NCBI GenBank assembly: GCA_000285855.2
Contig: HE978651.1
Span: 326,012 to 390,011 of the forward strand
DNA: 64,000 nt
Direction of reading: 5' to 3'
Source of the DNA: Ruminococcus sp. JC304
Lineage (GTDB): Bacteria > Bacillota > Clostridia > Lachnospirales > Lachnospiraceae
Positions within the stretch are counted from its first letter, which is position 1, and every line of letters begins with the position of its first letter. The notes under the pieces were generated by a model. The model searched no databases and had not been told where the DNA came from. It was given only the letters and a program-made list of their open reading frames with translations. Below are positions 33,952 through 43,328 of the stretch, one piece after another. The translations under genes and the position numbers were made by a program.

Positions 33952-34120
33952 GATTACTGTTTACAGTCTTCTATATTACTGAGAATGGCATTTACAGTAA
34001 CGTAACATTAGCTGGAAAAAACTTCTGCAATGTTATATAATAGAACGTGAAATACTATAGAATAGAATGCACTATAGAGGAAGAAAAAATACGGATGAGA
34101 GCAGAAAGGCGGAACAGATA

Positions 34121-35512
34121 ATGGAACGTAGAAATGCATGGCTTTCTTATACAGAAGCAGAAGAAAAAGAACTGGAAAAAGTTGCAAAGGAATATCGTAA
34201 CTTCCTTGATGCAGGTAAAACAGAGCGTGAATGTGTGACACAGATCATCAAAGAGGCACAGGAAGCAGGATATGAATGTCTGGAAGAGAAGGCTGCAAAA
34301 GGTGAAAAACTGAAAGCAGGAGACAAAGTTTATACAGTAGGAATGAAGAAGATAATTGCACTGTTTCATATTGGACAGGATGATATTGCGGAAGGTATGA
34401 ATATTCTGGGAGCACATATTGATTCTCCTCGTCTTGATATCAAGCAGAATCCTTTGTATGAGGATACAGATTTTGCATATCTGGACACTCATTATTATGG
34501 CGGTGTTAAGAAATATCAGTGGGTTACTATTCCTCTTGCTATCCATGGCGTAGTGGCAAAAAAAGACGGAAGTGTAGTTCAGATAAATATCGGAGAGGAT
34601 GAGAATGATCCGATTGTTTACATTACAGACCTTCTGATCCATCTTGCAGGAAAACAGCTTCAGAAAACAGCTTCAGAAGTGATCGAGGGTGAGAATCTTG
34701 ATATTCTGATCGGCAGCAGACCGCTGAAAGATCTTGAGGATGACAAGAAGAAGGAAGCAGTGAAGCAGAACGTACTGAATATCCTCAAGGATAAATATGA
34801 CATAGAAGAAGAAGATTTCCTTTCAGCAGAGCTGGAAATCGTACCAGCCGGAAAGGCAAGAGAGTGTGGACTTGACAGAAGTATGATCGCTGCTTATGGA
34901 CAGGATGACAGGGTTTGTGCATATACTTCCCTGCTTGCAATGCTTGAGATGGAAGCACCGAAGCGTACCGCATGCTGCCTGCTTGTAGACAAGGAAGAAA
35001 TCGGAAGTGTAGGTGCAACAGGAATGCAGTCACGTTTCTTTGAGAATGCGACAGCAGAGCTTCTTGATGCTATGGGATGTTACAGTGATCTGAAATTAAG
35101 AAGAGCACTGAAGAATTCCAGCATGCTTTCTTCTGATGTAAGTGCTGCTTACGATCCTGCATATGGAGATGCATTTGAGAAAAAGAACGCAGCTTATTTC
35201 GGAAGAGGTATTGTGCTGAATAAATTTACAGGTGCAAGAGGGAAATCAGGATCAAATGATGCAAATGCAGAGTATGTGGCAAGAGTCAGAAATATTTTTG
35301 ACAGCCATGAGATCGCATTCCAGACTGCAGAGCTTGGTAAAGTTGATGTAGGCGGCGGCGGAACAATCGCATATATTGCTGCACTCTATGGAATGGAAGT
35401 CATTGACAGTGGTGTTGCAGTGCTCAGTATGCATGCACCGTGGGAAATCACAAGTAAAGCAGATGTCTATGAAGCTAAGAAGGCATATAAGGCATTTTTA
35501 CTGGATGCATAA
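34121..35512 (+). CDS. M18-family aminopeptidase
   Basis: This 463-residue metallo-aminopeptidase cleaves N-terminal residues from peptides. Typical zinc-site and catalytic segments are visible: NILGAHIDSPRLDIK (His and Asp), LVDKEEIGSVG (Glu pair), and HAPWEITSKAD near the end (last His ligand). The start at 34121 is chosen because it gives the usual family N-terminus (NAWLSYTEAEEKELE); a frame starting at 34067 adds 18 unrelated residues. Cytoplasmic. Confidence 0.92.
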   Translation: MERRNAWLSYTEAEEKELEKVAKEYRNFLDAGKTERECVTQIIKEAQEAGYECLEEKAAKGEKLKAGDKVYTVGMKKIIALFHIGQDDIAEGMNILGAHIDSPRLDIKQNPLYEDTDFAYLDTHYYGGVKKYQWVTIPLAIHGVVAKKDGSVVQINIGEDENDPIVYITDLLIHLAGKQLQKTASEVIEGENLDILIGSRPLKDLEDDKKKEAVKQNVLNILKDKYDIEEEDFLSAELEIVPAGKARECGLDRSMIAAYGQDDRVCAYTSLLAMLEMEAPKRTACCLLVDKEEIGSVGATGMQSRFFENATAELLDAMGCYSDLKLRRALKNSSMLSSDVSAAYDPAYGDAFEKKNAAYFGRGIVLNKFTGARGKSGSNDANAEYVARVRNIFDSHEIAFQTAELGKVDVGGGGTIAYIAALYGMEVIDSGVAVLSMHAPWEITSKADVYEAKKAYKAFLLDA

Positions 35513-35577
35513 AAAAATGAAGAGATTGGGGAGGTTGTATCGTTTCTGATTAACAGAGACTTGCAGATTCCGCAGAT

Positions 35578-35616
35578 AAGGGCAGAGCTTTTGGGGAACC
35601 GGAAGCCTGCCCTTTT
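35578..35616 (+). terminator. Terminator after the aminopeptidase gene
   Basis: AAGGGCAG (35578-35585) pairs with CTGCCCTT (35607-35614), with inner GCTT/AAGC pairing and a T-run after it. Confidence 0.8.
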
Positions 35617-35623
35617 ATATATC

Positions 35624-35663
35624 TATAGCAATTCCGTAAAATAATTTTTGTGGAATTGCTATA
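35624..35663 (+). promoter_or_regulatory. Inverted repeat before the ABC exporter operon
   Basis: TATAGCAATTCC (35624-35635) and GGAATTGCTATA (35652-35663) are perfect 12-bp arms 16 bases apart. The right arm stops a few bases before the GAGAGGAGG ribosome site of the first ABC gene. It could be an operator or an RNA hairpin that limits translation. Confidence 0.6.
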
Positions 35664-35680
35664 AGCGAGAGGAGGAAAAG

Positions 35681-36412
35681 ATGGAGGAAGCGCTGATCAG
35701 AGTAAAAGATTTGTGTAAAATATATAATCCCGGCGAGAATGAAGTGAGGGCGCTGGATCATATTGATCTGGAAATTAATAAGGGTGAGTTTGTTGCTATT
35801 ATCGGACAATCAGGTTCGGGAAAGTCTACATTTATGAATATGCTGGGATGTCTGGATGTGCCTACATCCGGCGAATATTTTCTGAATGGAACGGATGTGT
35901 CTACCATGGAAGATAATGAACTCTCAGAAGTCAGAAACCGGGAGATCGGATTTATTTTTCAGGGGTTTAATCTGATTTCAAATCTGACTGCAATTGAAAA
36001 TGTGGAACTACCGCTGGTTTACAGAGGGGTAGACAGAAAAACGAGACATAAGCTGGCAGTAGAGTCACTGACCATGGTAGGGCTTGAGAAACGCATGGAT
36101 CACAGGCCGAATGAAATGTCAGGAGGACAGCAGCAGAGGGTGGCTATTGCAAGAGCAATCGCAGCTCAGCCACCGGTGATCCTGGCAGATGAACCTACAG
36201 GAAATCTGGATTCTGCATCCAGTAAGGAGATTCTTCAGATTCTTAAAAGTATGCACGAGCAGGGAAAAACAGTCATATTGATTACACATGATAATGGAAT
36301 CGCTGCTCAGGCAAGGCGTGTAGTCAGAATTATGGATGGAAAAATAGAATCAGATTTTATCAATAAAAACTATGGGAAAGAAGAATATATAAAAAATCAA
36401 TTGGATGCATAA
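35681..36412 (+). CDS. MacB/LolD-type ABC transporter ATP-binding protein
   Basis: A 243-residue ATPase with Walker A GQSGSGKST, Q-loop FQGFNLI, signature SGGQQQRVAIARAI, Walker B VILADEPTGNLD and H-loop THD. The sequence class matches the ATPases of MacB/LolCDE-type exporters. Start 35681 with GAGGAGG just upstream. It powers the permease encoded two genes on (38251), with the adaptor protein between them. Confidence 0.92.
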   Translation: MEEALIRVKDLCKIYNPGENEVRALDHIDLEINKGEFVAIIGQSGSGKSTFMNMLGCLDVPTSGEYFLNGTDVSTMEDNELSEVRNREIGFIFQGFNLISNLTAIENVELPLVYRGVDRKTRHKLAVESLTMVGLEKRMDHRPNEMSGGQQQRVAIARAIAAQPPVILADEPTGNLDSASSKEILQILKSMHEQGKTVILITHDNGIAAQARRVVRIMDGKIESDFINKNYGKEEYIKNQLDA

Positions 36413-36437
36413 ACCCGGTTACAAGGAGACAGATATT

Positions 36438-38258
36438 ATGAAAAAAAAGAGAAGTAAAAAGAAAATGATTATTGGAGCAGCAGCTGTTCTTGTTGTTGCC
36501 GGCGGAGTTACAGTAGCAGGTCAGAGGAATTCTACAGAAAACCAAATCCCGCAGGTTCAGGTGGTAACTGCAGAGAAGGGTGATGTTGAGGAAATTGTAG
36601 ATGCCACAGGAACAGTGGGAAGTGAAGAGGAAAAGACCTATTATTCTCCTGTAAATGCAGAATTGAAAACGGTTTCTTTTTCCCAGGGCGATGTGGTGAA
36701 AAAGGGAACAAAACTGATCGAGTTTAATACAAAGGATCTGGAAAAAGATAACCGGAAAGCAGAACTGAATCTGAAATCAACAAAGTATGATACAAAAGAT
36801 ACAAGAAATAAATCTGACAAAGCAGAAAAGAAGCAGAAGGATGCCAAAAAGAATGTTCAGGAACTTGAGAAGAAAATAAAGGATAAAAAGGCTTATGTCT
36901 CGTCTCTGAAATCACAGATTTCAGCGGCACAGCGTGAAGCGGCAGCACAGGCGTCCGCACAGGCAGCAGCACAGGCTCAGGCACAGCAGCAGGAAGCTCA
37001 GGCAAAAGCCCAGGCAGAGGCAAAGAAGCAGGAGGAAATCCAGAGGAAATATCAGGCCGCACTTTATACATACAAGACGGAAACTCTTCCGCAGTACCAA
37101 CAGCAGCTTTCAGATCTGAATGCACAGTATAATCAGGCACAGAGCGATTATAATCAGGCAGACACCACATATCAGATGGCATTTGCAACATGGCAGGCAG
37201 ACCCTTCAGATGAGAATACACAGGCTCTGGATAATGCAGAGGCTGTAAGAACACAGGCACAGCTTGCAATGCAGCAGGCACAGCAGACTTATAATGATTT
37301 TAAGCAGCAGACACCGAAAATGCCGGCACTTTCTGATTTCGCGGAAAGCAGTGCAGATTACTCATGGGGAATTTCAGACGGTTCAGATGCAGATGACAGC
37401 GATGGGGAAGATTCTTCCTCCTCCGGATATGATTACAGTGGAAGTGATGGCGGGACAGTAACTGCGGATACTTCTGCTCTGGAAAGTGCACTTGAGACAG
37501 CAAGCGATGAACTTGCAGAGCTTCAGTCAGATCTGGCTTCTGAGAAAGCTGTGGCAGAGGCAGATTCCACAAGCCTGACAAAAGAAGAAAAAGAGAAACT
37601 GAAAGTAACGGATAATCTTTCCGAACTGGACGCAAAATCAGCCGAGGAGCTGGTGAAAGAAGGAAAGAAAGGAATCACTGCAGAATTTAACGGAATCATA
37701 TCCAAGGCAGATATTAAGCAGGGAGCAGCAGTTACTCAGGGTATGGAATTGTTTACTATTGAGAATACAGACAAGGCAAGTGTGGATGTGACTCTCTCTA
37801 AATATGATTACAATACAGTGAAAGAGGGGCAGTCTGTTGAGATTACCTTAGGGGATAATACTTATCAGGGTACTGTAACAAAAATGAGTCATATTGCGGT
37901 GCAGAATGAAAAAGGAACGTCGGTCATTTCAGCAACAGTAAGCATTGATGATCCGGATGAAGATATTTTCCTGGGAGTAGATGCAAAGGTTAAGATTCAT
38001 GCGGCTTCTGCGAAAAATGTGGTGACTCTTCCTGTGGAAGTGGTCAATATTGGAAAAGAAGGCTCCTTCTGCTATGTGATAGAAGACGGACTGGTGACAA
38101 AGAGAAATATTACCACAGGAATCAGCTCAGAGGATTATGTGGAAATTACGGAGGGAATCAAAGAAGGCGAAGAAGTAATCGCAGACCTGGGTGATTACAC
38201 AGAGGGAATGGAAGTACAGGCAGTTCCTGAACAGACAGGAGAGGATGCCCATGAGTAA
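36438..38258 (+). CDS. MacA-like periplasmic adaptor (membrane fusion) protein
   Basis: A 606-residue protein with an N-terminal membrane anchor (residues ~9-27), then a biotinyl-lipoyl-like beta segment. A very long Ala/Gln-rich coiled-coil hairpin (~85-330; repeated AQAQAQQQEA stretches) follows, with an acidic Ser/Asp/Gly linker, then a second lipoyl half, beta-barrel and membrane-proximal domain. In Gram-positive bacteria such adaptors pair with MacB-like permeases to export peptides or antibiotics. Start 36438 with AAGGAG upstream. Its stop overlaps the permease start. Confidence 0.88.
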   Translation: MKKKRSKKKMIIGAAAVLVVAGGVTVAGQRNSTENQIPQVQVVTAEKGDVEEIVDATGTVGSEEEKTYYSPVNAELKTVSFSQGDVVKKGTKLIEFNTKDLEKDNRKAELNLKSTKYDTKDTRNKSDKAEKKQKDAKKNVQELEKKIKDKKAYVSSLKSQISAAQREAAAQASAQAAAQAQAQQQEAQAKAQAEAKKQEEIQRKYQAALYTYKTETLPQYQQQLSDLNAQYNQAQSDYNQADTTYQMAFATWQADPSDENTQALDNAEAVRTQAQLAMQQAQQTYNDFKQQTPKMPALSDFAESSADYSWGISDGSDADDSDGEDSSSSGYDYSGSDGGTVTADTSALESALETASDELAELQSDLASEKAVAEADSTSLTKEEKEKLKVTDNLSELDAKSAEELVKEGKKGITAEFNGIISKADIKQGAAVTQGMELFTIENTDKASVDVTLSKYDYNTVKEGQSVEITLGDNTYQGTVTKMSHIAVQNEKGTSVISATVSIDDPDEDIFLGVDAKVKIHAASAKNVVTLPVEVVNIGKEGSFCYVIEDGLVTKRNITTGISSEDYVEITEGIKEGEEVIADLGDYTEGMEVQAVPEQTGEDAHE

Positions 38259-39483
38259 TCTTTATGAATATATCAAAATGGCGGTCCATAACATTATGGC
38301 AAATAAGGGACGTTCTTTCCTGACTATGCTTGGCATTATCATTGGTATTGCTTCTGTAATTGCCATTGTATCTGTGGGTGAAGGAACTAAGAATCAGATG
38401 AACAGTGAAATTGATGATATTGGCGGCGGGCAGATTGCCATCAGTGTCAGCGATGAGGCACAGACAGACGAGGAGTGGATCACTGCAGATGATGTGGAAG
38501 CAATCCGGGCGGTAGACGGTATAGAAGGAGTAAATGTTTCGGATTCATTCAGTGGAGAAACTACTACAGGTAAGGGAAATTTTTCTCTTATGCTGACAGG
38601 TGAGGGACCGGATGCGAAGCTGTTAAATAATGCCACCATGAAGCATGGAGTATATTTCGGGGAAAATGAAGTTCAGGAAGCAAAAAATGTCTGTGTGCTT
38701 TCCGATGCAGATGCAAAAAGACTTTTTGGCACAGATGATGTGGTTGGAATGACTGTAGATGTCAACTGCTATGGACTGACCAAAAGTCTTCGTATCTGCG
38801 GAGTGACAACCCAGAAAGAAAATGGAACCTTTGTCAGTTATACTTACGAAGGTATGCCGATAAACATTAATGTTCCCTATACTACAATGAATGAATTCAC
38901 CGGTGTATCCGATTACTTTTTCTCAGTGACAATGCAGGCAGATAAGAGCTTAAACAGTCAGGATGTTGCTGATAAAGTGGTAAAACTGCTGGAAAAAAGA
39001 CATCAGTGCGCAGGAAAAGATTATTTCCAGGTGCAGAGCTTTCAGGATATTATGAGTTCCATGAATCAGATGCTGGATATGGTGACTGCTTTTATCTCCT
39101 TTGTGGCGGGAATTTCCCTTCTGGTTGGCGGTATCGGCGTTATGAATATTATGCTGGTTTCCGTAACAGAACGTACCAGAGAGATTGGTATCCGTAAGTC
39201 GCTGGGAGCGAAAACCTCTTCTATTATGATGCAGTTTCTGGCAGAGGCGGCAATTCTGACGGTGATTGGAGGGGTGATAGGAATTGTTCTGGGTGTGATT
39301 GGCGGATATGTGATCTGTTCAATCATAAGCAGCAGTATGGGAATGTCCATCACTCCGGGAATCAGCCTGAGTACAATTATGGCGGCAACTTTGTTTTCCT
39401 GTGCTGTGGGAGTATTCTTTGGAATTTATCCTGCGAAGAAGGCAGCAAAACTGAGTCCGATCGAGGCTTTGCGGCGGAATTAA
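38251..39483 (+). CDS. MacB-like ABC transporter permease
   Basis: This 410-residue FtsX/MacB permease has four transmembrane helices, one near the N-terminus (MANKGRSFLTMLGIIIGIASV) and three in the C-terminal quarter. An extracytoplasmic domain of ~230 residues lies between them. The mechanotransmission-type SLGAKTSSI segment and the final PAKKAAKLSPIEALR motif are typical. The start at 38251 has GGAGAGG upstream and overlaps the adaptor gene by 8 bases. The exported substrate is unknown. Confidence 0.9.
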   Translation: MSNLYEYIKMAVHNIMANKGRSFLTMLGIIIGIASVIAIVSVGEGTKNQMNSEIDDIGGGQIAISVSDEAQTDEEWITADDVEAIRAVDGIEGVNVSDSFSGETTTGKGNFSLMLTGEGPDAKLLNNATMKHGVYFGENEVQEAKNVCVLSDADAKRLFGTDDVVGMTVDVNCYGLTKSLRICGVTTQKENGTFVSYTYEGMPININVPYTTMNEFTGVSDYFFSVTMQADKSLNSQDVADKVVKLLEKRHQCAGKDYFQVQSFQDIMSSMNQMLDMVTAFISFVAGISLLVGGIGVMNIMLVSVTERTREIGIRKSLGAKTSSIMMQFLAEAAILTVIGGVIGIVLGVIGGYVICSIISSSMGMSITPGISLSTIMAATLFSCAVGVFFGIYPAKKAAKLSPIEALRRN

Positions 39484-39602
39484 TGAAAACAGGACTGCAA
39501 TGGTATTTTGGTGTACCTGTGTCCTGATATCATTGCAGAATAGTTGTAAATTGTTATAATTTTGCGAATCAAAAGAAAAAAATAAAAAATTCAAAAAAAC
39601 TG

Positions 39603-39631
39603 TTGACAAATGCTCCAGTATAGAGTAGAAT
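39603..39631 (+). promoter_or_regulatory. Promoter of tRNA-Arg
   Basis: TTGACA and TAGAAT with a 17-base spacer, 43 bases before the tRNA gene. Confidence 0.8.
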
Positions 39632-39674
39632 ACTCAATGTTGTGAGGGACACGAGATAAGAACTTCACAAGGAT

Positions 39675-39748
39675 GTGCGTTTAGCTCAGCTGGATAGAGC
39701 GTTTGGCTACGGACCAAAAGGTCGGGGGTTCGAATCCTCTAACGCACG
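39675..39748 (+). tRNA. tRNA-Arg (ACG)
   Basis: Acceptor GTGCGTT pairs with AACGCAC. The anticodon loop CTACGGA gives ACG, normally edited to ICG. T-loop TTCGAAT is standard. It has its own promoter and terminator. No att-like duplicate of its 3' end was found nearby. Confidence 0.95.
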
Positions 39749-39759
39749 CTAATAAAAAT

Positions 39760-39790
39760 AAGACAGTGCAAATGCACTGTCTTATTTTTT
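39760..39790 (+). terminator. Terminator of tRNA-Arg
   Basis: AAGACAGTGCA (39760-39770) pairs perfectly with TGCACTGTCTT (39773-39783), followed by a T-run. Confidence 0.92.
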
Positions 39791-39874
39791 ATTCGAGTCC
39801 GGGTCGGACTCGAACGAGTTCGATCTACGTTTCGCTCCGTCTTCGTTCCACTACGGTCGGTTCAAAACCAACAT

Positions 39875-40420
39875 CTAACGCACATACAAATCGCTAAAAA
39901 TCGAGGTGATATGATTAAGTAAAGAGCAATCATTTCGATTGTCTTCAGAAATTGTAATGATTTCTACCTTTGGGTGATTTACGATTTCAGGCCAGAAAGA
40001 TTCTGCAGGTTCTTGCAATACCCCTAAAATGGGAGTCTGCCCATCCAAAAGGTTTAGGATTTTTTTTCGAAATAAAGCTGCGTCTGCTTCATGTGGACCA
40101 AGCTCATCCATAACAATCAAAGAGCAGTCAGAACACATGGAAAGAATATTGCATCCAAGGCGATCAAAGGTATCGGCAGTGTGTTCATCTGTTTTTCCGC
40201 ATAAAAACAAAAGATTAAATTCGTTTGGGAGCTCCTTCTCTTTTAGATGGTACATATGAACTGAATACTGATCCTTCAGATAGTCTTTTGTGCGGACAGT
40301 CAGGAATCCATCAGCGGTTTTCTTATAATCGTCTAATATCTTTTGGATCAATGTAGATTTTCCAATGTGTTTTTTACCAGTTAAAAATATATGTTGAGTC
40401 ATAGTAAAGTCCCATTTCAT
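39875..40420 (-). CDS. THEP1-like nucleoside-triphosphatase
   Basis: A 181-residue P-loop NTPase with Walker A LTGKKHIGKST and Walker B LIVMDELGPHE (the DELG form of THEP1 enzymes), plus Cys residues (MCSDCS) near it. The physiological role of the family is unclear. It overlaps the upstream methyltransferase gene by ATGA and is last in the leftward operon that begins with a metal-type ABC importer, so a role in metal or cofactor handling is a reasonable inference. Confidence 0.82.
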   Translation of the reverse strand: MKWDFTMTQHIFLTGKKHIGKSTLIQKILDDYKKTADGFLTVRTKDYLKDQYSVHMYHLKEKELPNEFNLLFLCGKTDEHTADTFDRLGCNILSMCSDCSLIVMDELGPHEADAALFRKKILNLLDGQTPILGVLQEPAESFWPEIVNHPKVEIITISEDNRNDCSLLNHITSIFSDLYVR

Positions 40421-41301
40421 TTTATAATAGTTCTATAGTCAGGTCGTATTGTTTTGTTTCGAACATCCCAGAGAATTCTTCCATAAGTGGAATCAGTTAT
40501 TTCCTTGATCTGCCCATCTTTGTTTAAGTGAGATTGAATCCATTGCATGATTTTATTTGCGTTTTCCTGTGTATGTTCTTCAGAAGGAAGCATGTGCTCC
40601 ATGAGGAAATCAATATATTGTTCATCCGGAGTTACCCAGGTTTCACGATGGAGTTTTTCATAGCTTGTTTCAGGATTGTATCCAAGCAGAAATAATATAT
40701 TGAAAAGAGAGAAAAACCATCGCCCATTCCATTGGGGTGCTGTTTGTTTGCCAAATACTTCCTGTAAGATCTGTTCCCTGAGTGAATTTCGTCTGTCAAG
40801 ATGCGTGATATTACAGCACCATGCCCTGCTCATTTCCATAGATTTTATCAGTCCGTCCATATTGTGGATTGCAGGTGTCATGGAACTGAATACCAAATCA
40901 AATGCATGCTTATACCCCGATTTATCAATATCTAATGTCTGAAAATTACATGTATAGAGTATAGCGTTATTTAAGCCTTCATTTTGGATATGTTCCATTC
41001 CGTGTTTAACCATTTTATCAGAAATATCCAGCCCCACTACTTTGTGTACATATTTGGCAAATGCAGCAGCAAACCGTCCGGGACCGCATCCAATATCTGC
41101 GACGTCATAATTTTTTTCAAGAAGTCCTTTGGAATCCAGGTAGTTTATTGCGCTGATGACACGTTCATCACCTTTTTCTTTCTTTTTGCGTGCGTCTTCC
41201 CAAAAGTCTGCACGTTTATTCCATCTTTCTATAGCCCGCTCAGGTAATTCTGCAGGCTCAGATTCCTGCAGAGAAATAAAATAATCCAATATAGAGTCCA
41301 T
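40417..41301 (-). CDS. Class I SAM-dependent methyltransferase
   Basis: A 294-residue methyltransferase with motif I VADIGCGPGRFA (~78-90), the acidic VVGLDIS strand, and DLVFSSMTPAI as motif IV. The C-terminal third contains a helical lid with several Trp. No substrate can be assigned. It is 12 bases from the ABC ATPase gene upstream and overlaps the NTPase gene downstream. NTPase plus methyltransferase beside a FecCD-type importer recurs near molybdenum-enzyme loci, to my recollection. Confidence 0.82.
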   Translation of the reverse strand: MDSILDYFISLQESEPAELPERAIERWNKRADFWEDARKKKEKGDERVISAINYLDSKGLLEKNYDVADIGCGPGRFAAAFAKYVHKVVGLDISDKMVKHGMEHIQNEGLNNAILYTCNFQTLDIDKSGYKHAFDLVFSSMTPAIHNMDGLIKSMEMSRAWCCNITHLDRRNSLREQILQEVFGKQTAPQWNGRWFFSLFNILFLLGYNPETSYEKLHRETWVTPDEQYIDFLMEHMLPSEEHTQENANKIMQWIQSHLNKDGQIKEITDSTYGRILWDVRNKTIRPDYRTIIK

Positions 41302-41313
41302 GTATCATTTCTC

Positions 41314-42111
41314 CTAAAATGTTTTTGCTGAGCTATTTACCGGTAAACAGATAGTTCGTTCACGGCCATAGCGGTCGTGTGTAGTTATCACATCCATTTC
41401 AATATCGTAAACAGATTGTAAGGTTTCAGATGTAATGATTTCTTTGGGAGAGCCGAATCCCATAACCTTTCCGGATTTCATGAGAAGAACTTTGTTTCCC
41501 ACGGAAAAGGGATGCTCAGGACTATGTGTTGACATAATAATGCAATAGCCCTGATTGGCCAGCCCTGAAATTACTTCCATGAGAAGCTGATGATTGGCAT
41601 AATCCAGATTGGCGGCTGGCTCGTCCATGATGAAGATTTTTGCAGACTGACAGATTGCACGGGCAATTAAAACCAATTGCCTTTGTCCTCCGCTTAAGGA
41701 AGTATATTTCCTGTTGGCAAGAGGCAGGGCATTTACTTTCTCCAAGGCAGCAAAAGCTGCTTCCTGATCAGGCTCTTTTGGGGTTTCAAATGCGGAGAAA
41801 TGAGAAGCACGCCCCATAATTACCATATCAAGAACTGTATAGGCAAATACAGGGGAATGATATTGGGGAATATATGCAATCATATTTGCCAGTGCTTTGG
41901 TTGTAAAGTCACTAATATTTTTTCCGGCTATCTTTATTTTTCCATTAGAAACAGGAAGGGAACCTAATATCATGCGGAACAGAGTGGTCTTTCCGCAACC
42001 ATTAGGGCCAAGCAGACAAAGCACATCACCATAGTCTGCGCTGCAGCTGATACCCTTTAAAATATCACCATTGCCGTAACCGCCAAAAACATTTTCAATT
42101 TCCAGAAGCAT
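41314..42111 (-). CDS. FecE-type ABC transporter ATP-binding protein
   Basis: A 265-residue ATPase with Walker A GPNGCGKTT, Q-loop YIPQYHSP, signature LSGGQRQLVLIARAI and Walker B IFIMDEPAANLD. It belongs to the siderophore/B12/molybdate importer class. Start 42111 was chosen because MLLEIENVFGGYG is the normal N-terminus; it lies 4 bases after the permease stop. Works with the permease (42116) and the divergently encoded binding protein (43329). Confidence 0.92.
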   Translation of the reverse strand: MLLEIENVFGGYGNGDILKGISCSADYGDVLCLLGPNGCGKTTLFRMILGSLPVSNGKIKIAGKNISDFTTKALANMIAYIPQYHSPVFAYTVLDMVIMGRASHFSAFETPKEPDQEAAFAALEKVNALPLANRKYTSLSGGQRQLVLIARAICQSAKIFIMDEPAANLDYANHQLLMEVISGLANQGYCIIMSTHSPEHPFSVGNKVLLMKSGKVMGFGSPKEIITSETLQSVYDIEMDVITTHDRYGRERTICLPVNSSAKTF

Positions 42112-42115
42112 ATAA

Positions 42116-43159
42116 TTACGCGCGCTCCTTTCGTTTGATGATAAGATAGATAAAGAAGGGGGCGCCCATGATACTTGTGACAACGCCAAGTGGAAGTTCC
42201 ATGGACAAAAGGGAACGGGAAATATCATCAACAAGTATCAGGTATCCGCCGCCAAGGATCGCACTTGCAGGTATCAGCCTTCTGTAATCAACACCAACCA
42301 GTGCACGTGCCAGATGGGGGATCATCAGCCCGACCCATCCGATCAATCCTCCAAGACAGACTGCAGCGGCGCTGAGTAATGTGGAAGCGACTATAAAAAT
42401 CAGACGATATTTACGCACATTGATTCCTAAACTTTTGGCTTCTTCTTCATCCAAAGTCAGCAGATTGATCTGCCATCGAAAAATAAAAATCAGACTTAAT
42501 CCAATGATCATTGGAAGAACACTCCAGCAAAAGGATTTGGTTGTGGTTTTGGTTAAGCTGCCCATAAGCCAGAAAGTAATTTGCTGGAGAACATCATTGG
42601 GGTCTGCGACATATTTGATCATTGTGACACCGGCATTGCAGAGTGACATGATCATAGTTCCGGTCAGAACAAGACTGAGAGTCTGGGAATGTGCGGATTT
42701 TCGGCTGATAAGATAGGATGTGGCTACTGCGGCCACACCACCTGCAAAAGCAGAAAGCTGAATCATCCAGTTGGAAGCTCCGTTTAAAATTGCAAAAGCA
42801 GCTCCGAGACTTGCGCCGGAAGAAACTCCAAGGATATCCGGAGATACCAGTGGATTGCGAAACATTCCCTGATAGGTTGCACCTGCTACCGAGAGGGAAG
42901 CACCAATAAATAAAGCAGACAGAATACGGGGCAGACGGATATTCCAGAATATGGTAACTGCCTGGGGTAAAATATCTCCTTTAAAACCAAATTTTGATAA
43001 AAATGCATTTAGTACCTGCACTGGTGTAAGCGGATAATATCCCACCCAGAATGAGAGTACTATAATGATAAACAAAAGTACCAGCATAACCGCCAACAGC
43101 AGAACATATCGTCTTTGTCGGGCAGTGGCGGCATTTTTTTCATTAGCTGTCAGATTCAT
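42116..43159 (-). CDS. FecCD-type ABC transporter permease
   Basis: A 347-residue permease with ten predicted membrane helices. Typical motifs are LRLPRILSALFIGASLSVAG (without its first residues here: IRLPRIL), GVSSGASLGAA and the LGGLIGWVGLMIPHLAR coupling segment. FecCD-like permeases carry iron-siderophores, haem, cobalamin or, in the MolB subtype, molybdate/tungstate. The surrounding molybdenum-enzyme genes favour the last, as an inference. Confidence 0.9.
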   Translation of the reverse strand: MNLTANEKNAATARQRRYVLLLAVMLVLLFIIIVLSFWVGYYPLTPVQVLNAFLSKFGFKGDILPQAVTIFWNIRLPRILSALFIGASLSVAGATYQGMFRNPLVSPDILGVSSGASLGAAFAILNGASNWMIQLSAFAGGVAAVATSYLISRKSAHSQTLSLVLTGTMIMSLCNAGVTMIKYVADPNDVLQQITFWLMGSLTKTTTKSFCWSVLPMIIGLSLIFIFRWQINLLTLDEEEAKSLGINVRKYRLIFIVASTLLSAAAVCLGGLIGWVGLMIPHLARALVGVDYRRLIPASAILGGGYLILVDDISRSLLSMELPLGVVTSIMGAPFFIYLIIKRKERA

Positions 43160-43328
43160 AATCCTTCATCCTTGTAACTTGACTAATCAAATTTACGGTG
43201 TTATACTCAGAAAAACCGAATTGTTTTTAAAAACTATTCGTATATACATTATAATACTTAAAAATTGTATAGTCAATTTCAATAAGCGTCAATTATGAGT
43301 AATGCGGAGAAAAGAAAGGAGAGAGTTT

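Noticed and set aside
39783-39874. A second att-like site beside tRNA-Arg
   Set aside because: The tRNA 3' end is not repeated elsewhere in the window and no integrase gene is next to it. The nearby CGxxCG-rich stretch with TCGGACTCGAACGAGTTCG-like palindromes looks like tRNA-derived debris at most.
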